Source: Podospora pseudocomata
Lineage: Eukaryota > Ascomycota > Sordariomycetes > Sordariales > Podosporaceae
Assembly (NCBI RefSeq): GCF_035222375.1
Contig: NW_026946366.1
Location: 2,914,001-2,978,000, forward strand
Direction of reading: 5' to 3'
DNA: 64,000 bases
In this document: positions 1-11,509 of the stretch, one piece after another
Layout: the number at the start of each line of letters is the position of its first letter
Numbering within the stretch: the first letter of the stretch is position 1
Notes under the pieces: model-generated
What the model was told of the DNA's origin: nothing
What the model saw: the letters and a program-made list of their open reading frames with translations, nothing else
The model's database searches: none
Made by a program: the position numbers and the translations under genes

Positions 1-2633
1 AAGCCATACAGAAAAACTCATTCGCTGGCTGCAACCCATCACGCGGTTTTCCTCACAAGGGGAAGATGGGTTAAGTTCGGGACGAGAGGACCCCTACCCA
101 ACCCACACGTCACCACGTGTCATGCAGCCGTTGGTATAAGGACAAGACACTCAGGCCTCAAGACTACTGCGTATATGCTGGGTAGCGAAGCGATATTTTT
201 TCTTCATCTGTTCGTCGCATTGTCTTGCGCCGTTTTTTTGCTGATTTCTCAACCAGTCTCAGACAACCCGGGCCCTGGTATCGCATGATGAAGGAGTTCC
301 GTCAGAGCGCCAGAAGGAAAAGTTTTCGTGATCACAGCCCACGCCGCACACTCACACACACCTGCCCCTGAGTTTGCTGACAGGGCTGGGTAGCTGGGTT
401 CTCGGCAAACGGCTGTCCCTGGTGAGGCTAGCATTCGGCCCAAGCCGGTGCGGTATATTCTCATACTTTGTCCCGATGCATCCGAGAAGATATTGTGAGA
501 GCACGCGGCAAGACGGAGGCAAAGACATGCCTGGTATAACTTCCCAGCTGCCTGTTTTCGTGGCACTCGAGGTATCCGAGTGCCTGTCGTGCTCTCCTTG
601 ATCCAGCGGCGCGGCGTGATGGTTCGACAGACCAGGGCTAAGGGCTGCTTATCGTGGGTTTCACTGAACTGGCGAGAATTTGTAAAAGGACACCCACCCG
701 GCTGAAAGGGCTATGGCGTGTTACCAAAATGGACCAGAATGGCACCCGTCCACTTGGCCGTTTGTGAGAGGCTGAGCCGTTGCCCACCACTTCAATGCGG
801 GGTTGATAAAGGAGTACCTGGCCCCATATAGGGCATGACGTCGTCGCCGACACCAGCCCTAGCAGCAGAGCAGGTCTTGTACATGATCTCGATCTGCGTA
901 GAAACTTTTATCATTGTGAACTGCCATAGCCTGAGACCACGAGCTGAGCAGCAATAGAGCCATACGATCACCAGGTCTACCTGCGCGTGCCTCGAATGTT
1001 AGCGTTGCGCGACGGCTTTAAGGTTGCGGTCGATCGACGTCGCCAACAGCTTGTTCCTAGACTCGGCATCGGTTTTTGTCCATGATTTTCGGACCAGGGC
1101 CTTCGGATCGGATCGCTGGATTCAATCCTCCAGAGAGGCAGTTGATATATGTCTCGCGCTCTCACGAACGCTAATTGTTGATATCTTTGAGCTGAGAGTC
1201 ATTGGGGAAAGTTGACAAAAAGTTACGGATACTGCCGCATCTTCCGGCCATCAATCAATGACAATGACAGATGCATGCAGATATCAAAAGCTGGCTCGGC
1301 AAATAAACAACAGACGAAAGTGACAATGTTTTCGTCGAATTATGTCGTCACTAAGCAGGCCTTCTTCTTCCGATGGGAAACAGGAGGAGGAGCCTTCAAG
1401 TACCGTCTTAACAGCACCTGCCTCCGAGGCTGGCACAAACTTTTTGGGGCGCGCCGCGCAGCCGGATTTGGTGGGGAAAAGAAATTCTGGAATCGGGAAA
1501 AGAGCGGGCCAAGATTTACCGAGAGACTTGCGATCTGACAGAGCTACAAGTGGAGACTTGACACGCCGCCTCTGTCCGTTGACCGTCAAAGGGATATCAT
1601 CGTCTCATGATGTACCAGACCGCCCGGCCAGGTACCGTGACATCTCTCAGGGGTGAGCGGCATCGTGTGGTGGAAGGGAAACCGGGGCGTTTTCTCCCGC
1701 TGGGTTTTCAGAGTTGTTGGGTTGTGCTCGCTCCCACACTGCTGTGTTGTCGTGAATTGATATGGAGTACTTTTACTTTGGATAGGTAGGTCGCTTGTGT
1801 AATGTGCCGGACCAAGTCTCCGCCCCAACCTTCTGGTCGATTCTATGGTAAGAGTTTGATGACTAGACTGACGACGACGACAAGAGGGAGGGACGATTGG
1901 TATTGACGGCGGTGAGGTCGAAGCGGCGATATCAGTAGAGATTCGTAATCCTCGAATACTTGTCGAATGGAGGCCATTATGCGCTGCCCTGTAAATATCA
2001 AAGAAGTCCCTTTTGGGTTGATGTGACGGCAATTTAGTGGCCTGGAAGCGAGAGTCGAGCCCCAAAACGGCCAAGTGGAGGGGTGGACGCCAGCGCACAC
2101 TGCTCGCACGCTACCCACTGCCCATTTGTGCCTGCAACCTGCAACACATTGCACAGGCAGGGAAGCTTGGATGCGCTGCGTACCTACCTGACCAACGACA
2201 TCATCCTCCATCTCCCACATCTTCCAATCACTCGCTGCCTCTCCCACCACGCATTCAACACCGCCCGCGTGGACCAAACCCCAAACCCCAAATCCCAAAC
2301 CCACTCCCCATAGTGTTCGCTCGTCTGATTAGCATCTACTCGATAGCGCCCAAGTCGCCTATTTGCCCGCCCTTTTACGGAATCATCACAGTACGGAGCC
2401 TCCCAAGAGACGCGGCCTGCAGTTCGACAACCTAAATCTGTCTCAGACGCATTGCGATAGCCGCGAAAAATCGAATAGTAAATCGTTGGGACCCATCCAT
2501 AATGATTTGCTGGACCCTGCGAACTCTGAGCAGCTAAGACCCGCCCTGGCATGTGTGAGTGGTGGTCGAGATCAAGCCTCCGCCCTTCCTCCTCCACTCG
2601 ACTCAACTCGCACCTACGCATGCTGCAGCAGAC
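1..2633. other. Intergenic region and 5' leader of the Vac7 gene
   Basis: I see no gene here. Open frames on both strands are short, mutually overlapping and have no recognisable domains. The last several hundred bases are C-rich (for example the CCAAACCCCAAATCCCAAAC stretch near 2275) and probably belong to the promoter and leader of the downstream gene. Upstream ATGs at 2551 and 2620 lie in other frames than the Vac7 start at 2634. The one at 2551 opens a frame that overlaps the start codon, so either transcription starts downstream of it or the leader carries overlapping uORFs. Confidence 0.6.
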
Positions 2634-5486
2634 ATGGACCCGTCGTCCAACAAGCCGACTGGCTCAGCAGAGGCCGACCGCTCGCAGTCAACCGGCAGTA
2701 TCCCAACTGCCCTGCTCCATCCCACGTTATCCCGCGAATCCACCTCGAGCACGGCAACCATAACCCCAAAGACCGACTCGTGGCCCTCGAAGTTGACTTC
2801 GCAGACCTCGACCACGTCCACCTCCTCTTCGGCTGCACCTTCACCTCTCCACTCGCGCGAGCCCTCTCCAACACGACCGCCGCGGCAGCAACGTACGAGC
2901 ACCTCACGAGCGTCATCCATCAACCCCGGGCCCCGGTCGCGGAAAAACAGTGCTCAGGATCTAGGAAAACAAGCCAACCCGCCACCACCACCACCACCAC
3001 CCCCCACGACGAAAACCTTGTCCTCCTCCACGACGCCTACTCTTCTGCCCACTGTATCAGACCCAAGCTTCAATGCGGGTGCACCCGTCAAGTCACCCAC
3101 GTCCATGGAGCATATTCGAGAGTCACCCCGGTGGCCGGTATCCCCTAGGCTACGATCTCCTCCACCCATTCTCCACCAGCCAACCATCCCACCTCAGCGA
3201 CGATCAGAGCACGAAACACCTCTAATTGCTCTTCAGCGTGCGACCCCGCCCCAGCCTCGATACCAGGAGCCTCAATCAGACACCGATACCGACGACGCCC
3301 ACATGCCGTCTGGGTTACGAACCCCCGCTCGAGGTGGTGGAAGCAGCTCAGTCTTGGAGACTGTCCAGGAAGTTAGTCCACTGGGTTCGCCACGGGGACC
3401 AGGAGAGTCGCTGGAGGAAAAGATTGCTAGCAGCATGGCTTCTGAATCGTCACAGGCGGATCTGATTGGTCTCGGTCTGTCCAAGGAGACAGTGGGTAGA
3501 TCCAACACTGGCCCGAACGACAGTGGTAGTGATAGTGGCAGCATCAAGGCTAGCCGACGGGGCGGATCTGGGATGCCACCGCCCCCTTTGACGACAAGGC
3601 AGTCGAGCACCTCGATCAACAAGCCGAGCATGCCCAAGACCAAGACCGGCGACCTGCCATTGCAGAGTATGACGGTCGAGACGGAGACGGTTACCTCGAT
3701 TCCCCAAGCTGCGTTGGCCCCAAGTGTTGGCACCCAGGTGTCAAGTGCCAGTTTGCGGACAAAGGCCAGCAACGAGACGATACGACCGAGGAAGGAGAAA
3801 AAGAAGCCGCCACGGAAGCAACCCACTGTGACGGCGGTCAATGGTGAGAAACCACGTTCAGCTACATCCCCTAAATTACGACATCACATGTCCATGTATT
3901 CAGTTTCTTCTTATTCTATTACCGACAAGCGCCCGTCTCCCCCAAGCTCTTTCAGCTCTCATGAGAGCGTGATAACGGATGCCAAGCGGGAACCGGGAGG
4001 CAGGAGGCAGAGCCTAGTTTCTCAGATCAGCAGCATGAGCAACCTACTGACACGAACACGTGTAGCATCCTCCAAGGCCGATATCTTCGAGGCCAAGGTC
4101 GCAAGCGCCGTCGAGGAAGCAAACTCGTCCGATTCCGAAGAGACTTTTGTCTACGATTCTAACCCACCAGATGCCCGTGACCGACCGCCGAGATTTCATT
4201 CACGAACGCCGAGTGCGACATCCATGGTCAGCCAAATCGATCGGTCTGGGATGAGGTCCATCCACACCGTGATGGAGAGTTCTGGGCCTCAAATGGTTGT
4301 CAAGAAGAGCATGAAATTCGTCAACACTTACAACAGCAATGCAAATGACGGCATCTATGGCGACGATGATGGGAAGGGAACTGGCAGGAGCAATGCCGGT
4401 TCTGCCCGGGGAACTGCACGACATCACCATCATTTCGGCCGTTGGGGCCGTAACGGAGGCAGCAATGGTCACCCCTCATTGTTCGCCGAGCACTCGCCTT
4501 TCAGTAACGCTGCAGCTGTTGGGAACGGAGGCTCAAGACACTCTTCCAACCCTCCGAGTCCCCGCTACGCTAATGCTCGTAACTACTCAGCAGCAAATGG
4601 AAAGAGGTCGACACATCTATCAGCAGGGTATGATCTCGACGACAACACTACTGGCGCTGACGACGAGACAACACCCTTGGTTCAGTCCTCCACGATGCGA
4701 TCATCAAGGTCAGGCAGAAGTCGGAGGGGTCCTCACTCGCACTCATACCGGTCGATTGAGGCGCAACAATACAGGTCACCTCCCTCGGTTCTCAACCGGT
4801 TCGCGAGTTGTCTGGTCTTGACGGTCATGCTGTTGCTCATTGTCTCGGGCGCCATCGGCTTCATGTTTGCGACATCACAACCTCTCACCAATGTTCAGCT
4901 CACCAATATGAGCCATATTGTGGCCAGCCAACAGGAGCTTATGCTCGATCTTACCATCAAAGCCCATAACCCCAACGTCGTGGTTGTAGCTGTGGATTCT
5001 TGCAACATCGAGGTCTTCGCCAAGTCGCCACGCGGAATGTCGGATTCAGAGTGGTGGCGCCATACCCATCCCGGCGAGGTTGGACCACCACCCATCAAGA
5101 GACCCGAAGGCGAAATGTTGGCGATGGAGGCCGACGATGATGATGATTCGGCGCCTAACCTGCACCTCGGCACCATCACTGGATTCGAGAGTCCCCTGAC
5201 TTTCGAGGGTTCTTTCTTCAACCAGGGCGATTCGTACTCGACTGGCGAGGTCCGCCTGAAAGATCCTGGCAACGTCACCAAACCTGGTGGTCCCGAGCGA
5301 TGGGAGCGGGTCCTGGAGGACGAGTTCACGTTGATTTTGAAGGGCGTCATCACATACACTCTTCCCCTGAGCCAACGGGAGCGAAAGGCCACCATCACTG
5401 CGAAGAAGATCATCAGACCAAACTCGGCCGACGACCCTGCGGTCCAACCCGACGACGGGGACGTTACCATCTCACTTATATCTTAA
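2634..5486 (+). CDS. Vac7-like vacuolar segregation protein (activator of PI(3,5)P2 synthesis)
   Basis: A single-exon gene encoding 950 aa. The start is the ATG at 2634 (GACATGG context, followed by Met-Asp-Pro-Ser-Ser); the frame is open further upstream but without a better ATG. Most of the protein (about 1-720) is disordered, rich in Ser, Pro and Thr, with a His run near residue 600. One clear transmembrane segment lies at about 723-746 (core LVLTVMLLLIVSGAIGF). It is followed by a conserved lumenal domain that begins with SQPLTNVQLTNMSHIVASQQ and continues through a VVVVAVDSCNIEVFAKS stretch. This is the arrangement of fungal Vac7, a vacuolar membrane protein which in yeast works with Fab1, Vac14 and Fig4 to make PI(3,5)P2 and control vacuole size and inheritance. 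The family call comes from the TM plus the C-terminal domain; the long N-terminus is poorly conserved in the family. Its 3' end faces the coiled-coil gene ending at 6803. Confidence 0.85.
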   Translation: MDPSSNKPTGSAEADRSQSTGSIPTALLHPTLSRESTSSTATITPKTDSWPSKLTSQTSTTSTSSSAAPSPLHSREPSPTRPPRQQRTSTSRASSINPGPRSRKNSAQDLGKQANPPPPPPPPPTTKTLSSSTTPTLLPTVSDPSFNAGAPVKSPTSMEHIRESPRWPVSPRLRSPPPILHQPTIPPQRRSEHETPLIALQRATPPQPRYQEPQSDTDTDDAHMPSGLRTPARGGGSSSVLETVQEVSPLGSPRGPGESLEEKIASSMASESSQADLIGLGLSKETVGRSNTGPNDSGSDSGSIKASRRGGSGMPPPPLTTRQSSTSINKPSMPKTKTGDLPLQSMTVETETVTSIPQAALAPSVGTQVSSASLRTKASNETIRPRKEKKKPPRKQPTVTAVNGEKPRSATSPKLRHHMSMYSVSSYSITDKRPSPPSSFSSHESVITDAKREPGGRRQSLVSQISSMSNLLTRTRVASSKADIFEAKVASAVEEANSSDSEETFVYDSNPPDARDRPPRFHSRTPSATSMVSQIDRSGMRSIHTVMESSGPQMVVKKSMKFVNTYNSNANDGIYGDDDGKGTGRSNAGSARGTARHHHHFGRWGRNGGSNGHPSLFAEHSPFSNAAAVGNGGSRHSSNPPSPRYANARNYSAANGKRSTHLSAGYDLDDNTTGADDETTPLVQSSTMRSSRSGRSRRGPHSHSYRSIEAQQYRSPPSVLNRFASCLVLTVMLLLIVSGAIGFMFATSQPLTNVQLTNMSHIVASQQELMLDLTIKAHNPNVVVVAVDSCNIEVFAKSPRGMSDSEWWRHTHPGEVGPPPIKRPEGEMLAMEADDDDDSAPNLHLGTITGFESPLTFEGSFFNQGDSYSTGEVRLKDPGNVTKPGGPERWERVLEDEFTLILKGVITYTLPLSQRERKATITAKKIIRPNSADDPAVQPDDGDVTISLIS

Positions 5487-6802
5487 TAATTGGCACTGGC
5501 TTCGGCCGTGCGTCCAGCGACTGCAGATAAATTTCCTTTTTCTATGTGAATGACTCTCTTTTTTTCACGAAGACAAAGACATACCTATTTTATTCTCTTA
5601 CACTTTTCATTCTCTCTTCGGTGGCAATTGGTTACATGTGTATATTTCTGGGGCTTGTGTGTTTGTGTGATGAAGCGTTGCATGGCATTATGGACTAAGA
5701 GATATTCCCCCGAGAGAACATGGGCTGGTAAAGAGGCAAAGCAAACTGGGCGTTGGTTGGATTGGTATACAAAAATTCAAAACTCACATCACAAACAAAT
5801 TGAGCAAGCAAAGACCGGCATTATAAGAAAAGGAAAAGACGGACTGTACAGAGTTTCTCCATCATTGGTAGTTCAGGGGGTACCCAATACGTAATGATGG
5901 TGAGATGGATGGTGGAGGGCATGTGGTCTGAAGGATAAGTGCTGGAGGTGTTTCTGTTGGGACCCGCAGACTAGACTAAGGGGGGGAAGGGGGCTTGAGG
6001 GGACTTTTGTGAGGGTTGAGTGTGATAACAGATATCTGTGAGAGCGAAAGACACTCTTATAGGTAGAAGATTTTGATGAATATCACATAAACTTGATGTC
6101 ACTATTGCCACCATATCTTTAAAGTTGATGTGGCTTTTGAGCAGCAAAGGGGAATGCATGTGCACACAGCAGCCGTTACCTTCGGGCCAAGTTCTTTATA
6201 CATTGCATGATATCAATATAAGCACATTCTATTGTCGTTGTCAAGTGTGTAAACAAGAAAGACGCTCAACAAAGTTCAGGCTTTCGCTTACGATCTATCA
6301 TCATTGAGCACCAACTTCAGAACATAACTCTCATCATACCCCCTGCTATGTTCGCCTCATGCTCACAAATGAAACGTTCATCTCTGTCTATTCCCACCAA
6401 AGCACACAAACGTCCCCCTTCTTCAACCATAGCCACCCAAGATGAACTTCAACTCCACCACAAACAAAACTACACACTCAAAAGAAACTGAACAAAGACC
6501 AAAGCAAAACAAAAGCCACAACAGATCATTATATATACCGAATTAACCACCCTCCCATCCCATCATCCCTCCCAGTAGTATTCCCAGTTTAACTTGATCA
6601 TTTCGTTTCTGTGTCTTCATCTTCATCGGAAATATACCCGCACGTACGTTGTTCATCAGTAGTTTAGCCCATTCCCGTATTTCATCATCTTTTATAGCCC
6701 CCTCACACACCATCCATTTATCCTACCCACCTCTCCATCCCGCTGTCCAACACACCCTCTCTCATCATAAAACTCTAATTCGTTAAAAGAAGAAGACGTG
6801 AA
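5487..6802. other. Convergent intergenic region (3' ends of two genes)
   Basis: Between the stop of Vac7 and the stop of the minus-strand coiled-coil gene. The left part is T-rich on the + strand, and 6350-6800 is C/A-rich (pyrimidine and T-rich read on the minus strand), as expected of two 3' UTRs and terminator regions. I see no supportable coding sequence or RNA gene. Confidence 0.6.
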
Positions 6803-8845
6803 CTACTCCCTAATCGTCTCGGCCGTCCCAACAGCTTGCTCATCCTTCTTCACAAACGCGCTCGTCGCCCATCCCATCCAGCTGTTCCTCTTGTTCGCCC
6901 TCTCAGCCGCTGCTTGAGCCTCGGCATTCTCCTGCACGAGCCTCAACGGCCTGGGCTTGTTGCCCCCAAACGTCGTCTTCTCCTTCTCGTGCTGGCTTCT
7001 GGGAGGGGAGCTATGGCTGGAGACGAAATCCCGTTCGAGAATCGAGTCCCCGCTCGTGCTGCTTGTTTCGCTTCGCATGCCCGGGAAGTTGCCCGCCGAA
7101 GCGGGAGGGGCACCGGTCGTGGAGTGGGCGCTTTGAGGCCCGTTGCCGCTGGTGCTGCCGCTCATACTGGAGCGGTTGCCTGCTCCCTGGGGCGCCCAGA
7201 AGGTCTGGGAGGATCGGAGGGATGGAGAAAGCGGGCCGTCAACGGCGGAAGGGCCCTTGTACATGGCGTTTACGAGCGAGGCGGCGCCGACAGAGGTGTA
7301 CTGATCGCTCATGGGCCTAGCACGGCGAGTCGAGGTGTTACGGGTCAGGCCAATGGGGATACTGGGCGCCGTTTCCGGGTTGGAGACGTCGGCGCTGGCC
7401 GAGGGCATGAAGCTCATGGGGCGGGGCTTGGGGCGGACGCCGCCGCCGATGCTCATCGTCTTGGCGCGCTGGAGGAGGGACGGTCCAGGTGGAGGGGCCG
7501 CCTGCTTGGGGGTGGGGGGCGGGGGGAGTTCCTTGTTGGTGTTTGCGTTTGCGTTGCCCTTGAAATCGCTGCTCTGGTCGAGGATGTGCTCAAATCCTTG
7601 GTGCTGCAACAGACGCTCAATGATCTTGTTGATGTAAAGAGTCAGAGCCTTATTTTGGTCTTTAACCGACTTGATCTCCGCCTCTAGGCGCCTCTGAGTC
7701 TCGAGCTCCTGTTCGTTTGGGGGGTCGCTTTCGGCAGCGCCGTTGAGCTCATCGGCCAAGCTGGCTCCGTTGGATCTGCCTTCCAGGGCAGCGAGAGCGT
7801 CTTGGTTCGCCGAGGCGTGACCGAGATAGCTGAAATCGTTCGTTCCAAAGTCGCCCTTGAGAGTCCGGTCTTGGAGAAGCAGCTGGTAACTTTCGTTGTC
7901 TTCCATCAACCTAGCGTTGGCCACACGGGCCTCCATGAGCTGGCGCTCAACTTCCTGAAGACGGCCACCGCCCTGGTTTTGCGACTCGACAAGCTTGATC
8001 TGTGCCTCGGCCAACTCAAGTCTGAGAGATTCAATCAGCTTGTCCTTTTGCAGCAACAACTTGGAGTTGTTGCGTGAATCGCTGCGGTGGATGGACGAAG
8101 GGGGCGCAAAGCTTCCATTTTCGATGCTGGGCGAGTTGGTCACGGCTGTGTTTGGGTATCAGTATATTTTCTACGCGCAAACCAGACCACAAAAACACTC
8201 ACATTGCCGCGTCGGCCTGTCCTCGTCCAGGTTCCTCTGCGCGAGGCTGTCTTTGAGGCGCTGAATCACGGTCTGCATCTCCTCCTCGCGGTTGGCCATC
8301 TCCTCCTTCTCCTTCATCATGCCACTCCGCTCAGCCTCGTAGATGTTCTCCATCTCGCGCATCTGGCGGGCAGTCTCGCGCTTCTCATTGGTGAGTGTCT
8401 CGATCTGCTCTTCTTGTTCGTGAACCCTCTCCTCAAGCTTCGCCTGCTCCCTGTGCGCCTCGTCCAGCTTGTCCTGAAGGATCTCGACCTGACGCTTGGT
8501 TGACTCGGCCGAGCTCTCGGCCCTCTCCAGTCGCGTCTTCAAGTCGTCGATGATGGCCACGGTCTCGGCGCGGATGGCCTCATCACGCTCGGCGTCGGCT
8601 GGGCTACCGCTCCTGCCATTGCTAGAGACGCCGTTGAGAAGGGACTGGCGCCTTTCGTGGGCGGCCGCACGTGCGGAGACAGGTGTCCCGGTGCGTGAAG
8701 GACGGGCGCTGCGTGCTGCGGCGGCGGGTGTGGTGCCAGACGTGCTGGAGGTGGTAGGGGTTGATGATCTCGCACTCGGGCGCTGCGGAGTTCCAGTGGG
8801 TGTCTCGCGACCAGCCGCCGGAGGCTTCTTGACGACGGCAGCCAT
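6803..8845 (-). CDS. Conserved fungal coiled-coil protein
   Basis: Two exons, complement(join(6803..8145, 8203..8845)), giving 661 aa. The intron is 57 nt, GTGAGT...ACACAG, with a CTGAT branch-like site, and the join keeps frame (codon split T/CC). Residues about 1-75 are Thr/Ser/Pro/Ala-rich and basic. Residues about 85-210 form a long charged coiled coil (runs such as LEERVHEQEEQIETL), and a second coil block follows at about 235-310. The remainder is low complexity with Pro/Ser tracts, ending in a short conserved-looking NSWMGWATSAF motif about 25 residues before the C-terminus. It resembles proteins that fungal annotations call 'M protein repeat' proteins, a name that only reflects the coiled coil. 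No enzymatic motif is visible; a structural or cytoskeletal scaffold role is inference. Confidence 0.8.
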
Positions 8846-10543
8846 GGCGGTAGGTAGGTTGGTTTTATGAAATGTAGTATAGGTTCCTTTGTTGCGGTGA
8901 GTCTAGCGATACTCTGCCACTACTATGCAAAAAAGAAAGAACCCAAGATGCAGAGCGAAAAGGTCAGGTAACAAGCGCAAAGTCGATAGGCTGAAAGAGG
9001 GGCTCGAAGACTCTTTTTGGGGCGGTGAAGAGGAAGAGAAACTCGACGTTTCACCTCCAGTTCGGACGTTATGTTTGTGAAGGGGGGGGACGACCCCGGA
9101 CAACAGCTGAGGGAGGATATTTGCCGACCCACTTGCCTTGTCGGGCGTTCTAGCGCTGTTATTAGTGGCGTTTGGGGGACCCTTGGTCACTGGGCTTCTT
9201 GACTCTCCAGCGACTTATTCTGAGCTGGTCGACTCTTTTCAAGGCTTTCTGCTGAATATCGTAGTCTCGATCAAGGTTTGACAACAGGTTGTGCTTGTTT
9301 GCGCTGGCAGCCTCGACAGGTCGAGTGATAGGAATGGATTTGTTGGCTGGGACCTGCCTGGACTGGTTGCTGGGATCTCTCAGAGCATGCCGACCTCCTA
9401 TGCAGTTCGTCTGTTGCTAGGTATACATATGCACCTCGGCCACGAGACCAAAGCGCCAACTATTCAAGCCCTCAAGTGATGTGACTTGCAGGAGGCAAGT
9501 CATAACAAGCAGGTGTCTGTGGGAGAGCTACTAATAGTAAGGTAGCACGCCGGCCTCTTGATGGGATTCCACCCAAAGAGCTGTCTTCATCTTCTTTGTC
9601 GACTTGGGAACACGAGCACAAATACACCACCAGCCTTAACAAGACAAGAGACCTGGGAAACAATTACGGCTTTAAAACCTTGTTTATCATGCACCGACAG
9701 CGGTCTCACCTCTTCCATGTTTGCAGCGAGGTAAAGTGGTCGGGGACTCGCTGAAATGAGCAACCCGCCCCGCGTTAGCTGTTCATGCAGCGATTGCCTG
9801 GTCTCTTGATCCTCGTCCGCCGTTATGAGTCCGGGGCACGTGGAGAATGGAGAACCATAATGAGCAAACAAACAACTGAAGCGCCCTGAAACAATGGGTA
9901 GCTCATAGACAGTCTCATTAATCCTCTAAGTGTCCTTTACCTGTGTATTTGCCTCACGTGGTCATGAACATCGGCCGTGGCCAACAAAGGAGGCAGGCTT
10001 CAGATTCCGCCCTCGGGTTCCGCATCATGTTTTAATTAAAACAATTCGACCTTTCAATGCGCTCTCTCCATACCTACCGCGCATAGGGAGCTGTCAGTGG
10101 TCGATCTGGCATGGATCTTCCCTTCCGATCCCGATAACCCGAAGGGTGTCAACCGGATGCTTATGCCAGCTGTGAGGTGTCTTCTTACCACCTGGTCAAA
10201 CGTAGCTCAACATCTGGGTTGTTGGCTTACACTGGGAGGCAAACCATGGAGGATTCCAACTGACAAATCGAGAACACCGACTTTGTTCAGAGGCAACGCA
10301 GCGAAGCTGATTTAGTCACCACGCCTGGGCAACACTAATCAATAAAACAAAGAGATGGCAACGAGAGGTCATGTATTACGACTATCTATTGGAGCCATCA
10401 ATCCAGGGCAAGCCCTGACCAACCATGGTCATCAAAATCACTTCTTGAGCCGAGCAGAGCCCGGTGTGTGACTTGCCGGAGTTGAGAACCCGAACGCCGT
10501 GCCAAATGCCAACTCTTTTCCCTGTCTTTTTCAGGTTGACTCT
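8846..10543. other. Intergenic region
   Basis: This covers the promoter side of the minus-strand coiled-coil gene (right of 8845) and the 3' side of the minus-strand eL30 gene (left of 10544). Only short open frames without codon bias or recognisable domains are present. I see no tRNA-like B box with a foldable T arm and no repeats. Confidence 0.55.
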
Positions 10544-11134
10544 TTAGGCAGTCTGGTCAGCCAGAATGTCGGAGTCACCAGCGTCGAGGATGGCCATGGT
10601 GGAGCACTTGAAGAGCTTGCCAAGAGCGGTACCAAGCTCAATCTGTAAGGGAGGGGGGTTCGTTAGCACTTGATCTTGTACCCTCCAAAGCCTATAGCAG
10701 ACTTCTTCTCTGGGTGGACCGTTTGACAACGTGGTGTCTTCACGGCCAAGAACAAACATCCAGGATTAATGCCCGGTGTTTTTTCTGGTTGCAGAGTCTA
10801 CGGGACTGTCGGGATTCAACTTACGTTGGTGCCGTTGTAGTGGTGGACTGAGGTCTTGCTCATCATGGAGTAATACTCGAGCTCAGACTTGCGGAGAGGA
10901 GGGGTGTTGGCAGCGATGAGGATCAACTTGGCCTTGCCGGTGCGGAGGGCCTTGAGGGTCGATCTGTATCCAAGGACGACCTTGCCTGTAAACCTCCACC
11001 GTTAGTGATTTTTTCGCCATCAAAATTGAGGCTCTCACGAGCAGCTCAGCGGCCACAAACGTACCGGACTTCATAACAAGGGCCAGCTTGGCGCCGATGG
11101 ACTGAGCGTCCGACTTAGACTTCTTGGGGGCCAT
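10544..11134 (-). CDS. rpl30: 60S ribosomal protein eL30 (L30)
   Basis: Three exons, complement(join(10544..10642, 10825..10985, 11065..11134)), encoding 109 aa, the normal length for eL30. The product starts [20 protein letters not shown]; then follow [20 protein letters not shown] and the hallmark [20 protein letters not shown], and it ends [20 protein letters not shown]. These are family signatures of the L7Ae/L30e RNA-binding fold. Intron 1 is 79 nt (GTACGT...TTACAG, CACTAAC branch site); intron 2 is 182 nt (GTAAGT...TTACAG, GCTAACG branch site). I looked for box C/D elements in the longer intron and saw none. It is a cytosolic large-subunit protein, divergent from the uL16 gene, so the two probably share regulatory DNA. 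Confidence 0.96.
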
Positions 11135-11509
11135 TGCGACGGTTGGGGATGGTTTGACAGAGATAGAAGTTGGCCTCGAAGGTTGGTGTTGTCCTTGTCT
11201 TTGGCAGGAAGCGTCGTCAGGTTGCAGAAAAAAGTCCAAGTGAAGTTTTCCAGAAAGTTTGGAAATCTCCAAATCCCAAGCAAACGTGGGGTCGGCTCTG
11301 ATTGGCTGCGTACAGTGGGCCGGATTTTCCTTGTGCCCTAACAGCCCCACTTTTACGTGATCAGCTCAGCCGGCAGGAAAATGAGCCCGCGATTGGTAAT
11401 CGAAGGCGAATTTGAATGTGGTCAAAATACAGAGGCTTCCCACTTGTCCCTCTCGCACCCCAACACCCAGCGACACCCACACCCAGCGACATCGCGAAAA
11501 TCAGTCAAG
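11135..11509. promoter_or_regulatory. Shared bidirectional promoter of eL30 and uL16 genes
   Basis: 375 bp separate the two divergent ribosomal-protein start codons. Two inverted CCAAT boxes (ATTGG) lie at 11301-11305 and 11392-11396, and a CCCTAA-type element occurs near 11336. The uL16 leader is pyrimidine-rich and carries a 12-bp direct repeat (ACACCCAGCGAC) at 11463-11474 and 11479-11490. Positions of the transcription starts cannot be read from sequence; assignment as a common promoter follows from the geometry and from the need for equal output of the two proteins. Confidence 0.6.

Noticed and set aside
1586-2098. 170-codon minus-strand open frame
   Set aside because: Low-complexity Ser/Thr/His/Pro translation, no domain, overlapped by equally long frames on the same and opposite strands.
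2363-3148. 261-codon + strand open frame overlapping the start of Vac7
   Set aside because: It runs in another frame through the Ser/Pro-rich N-terminal part of Vac7; no domain, no own start context.
6836-7687. 283-codon open frame on the + strand
   Set aside because: It lies fully antisense to exon 2 of the coiled-coil gene and its translation is Arg/Gly-rich, as expected of a shadow frame.
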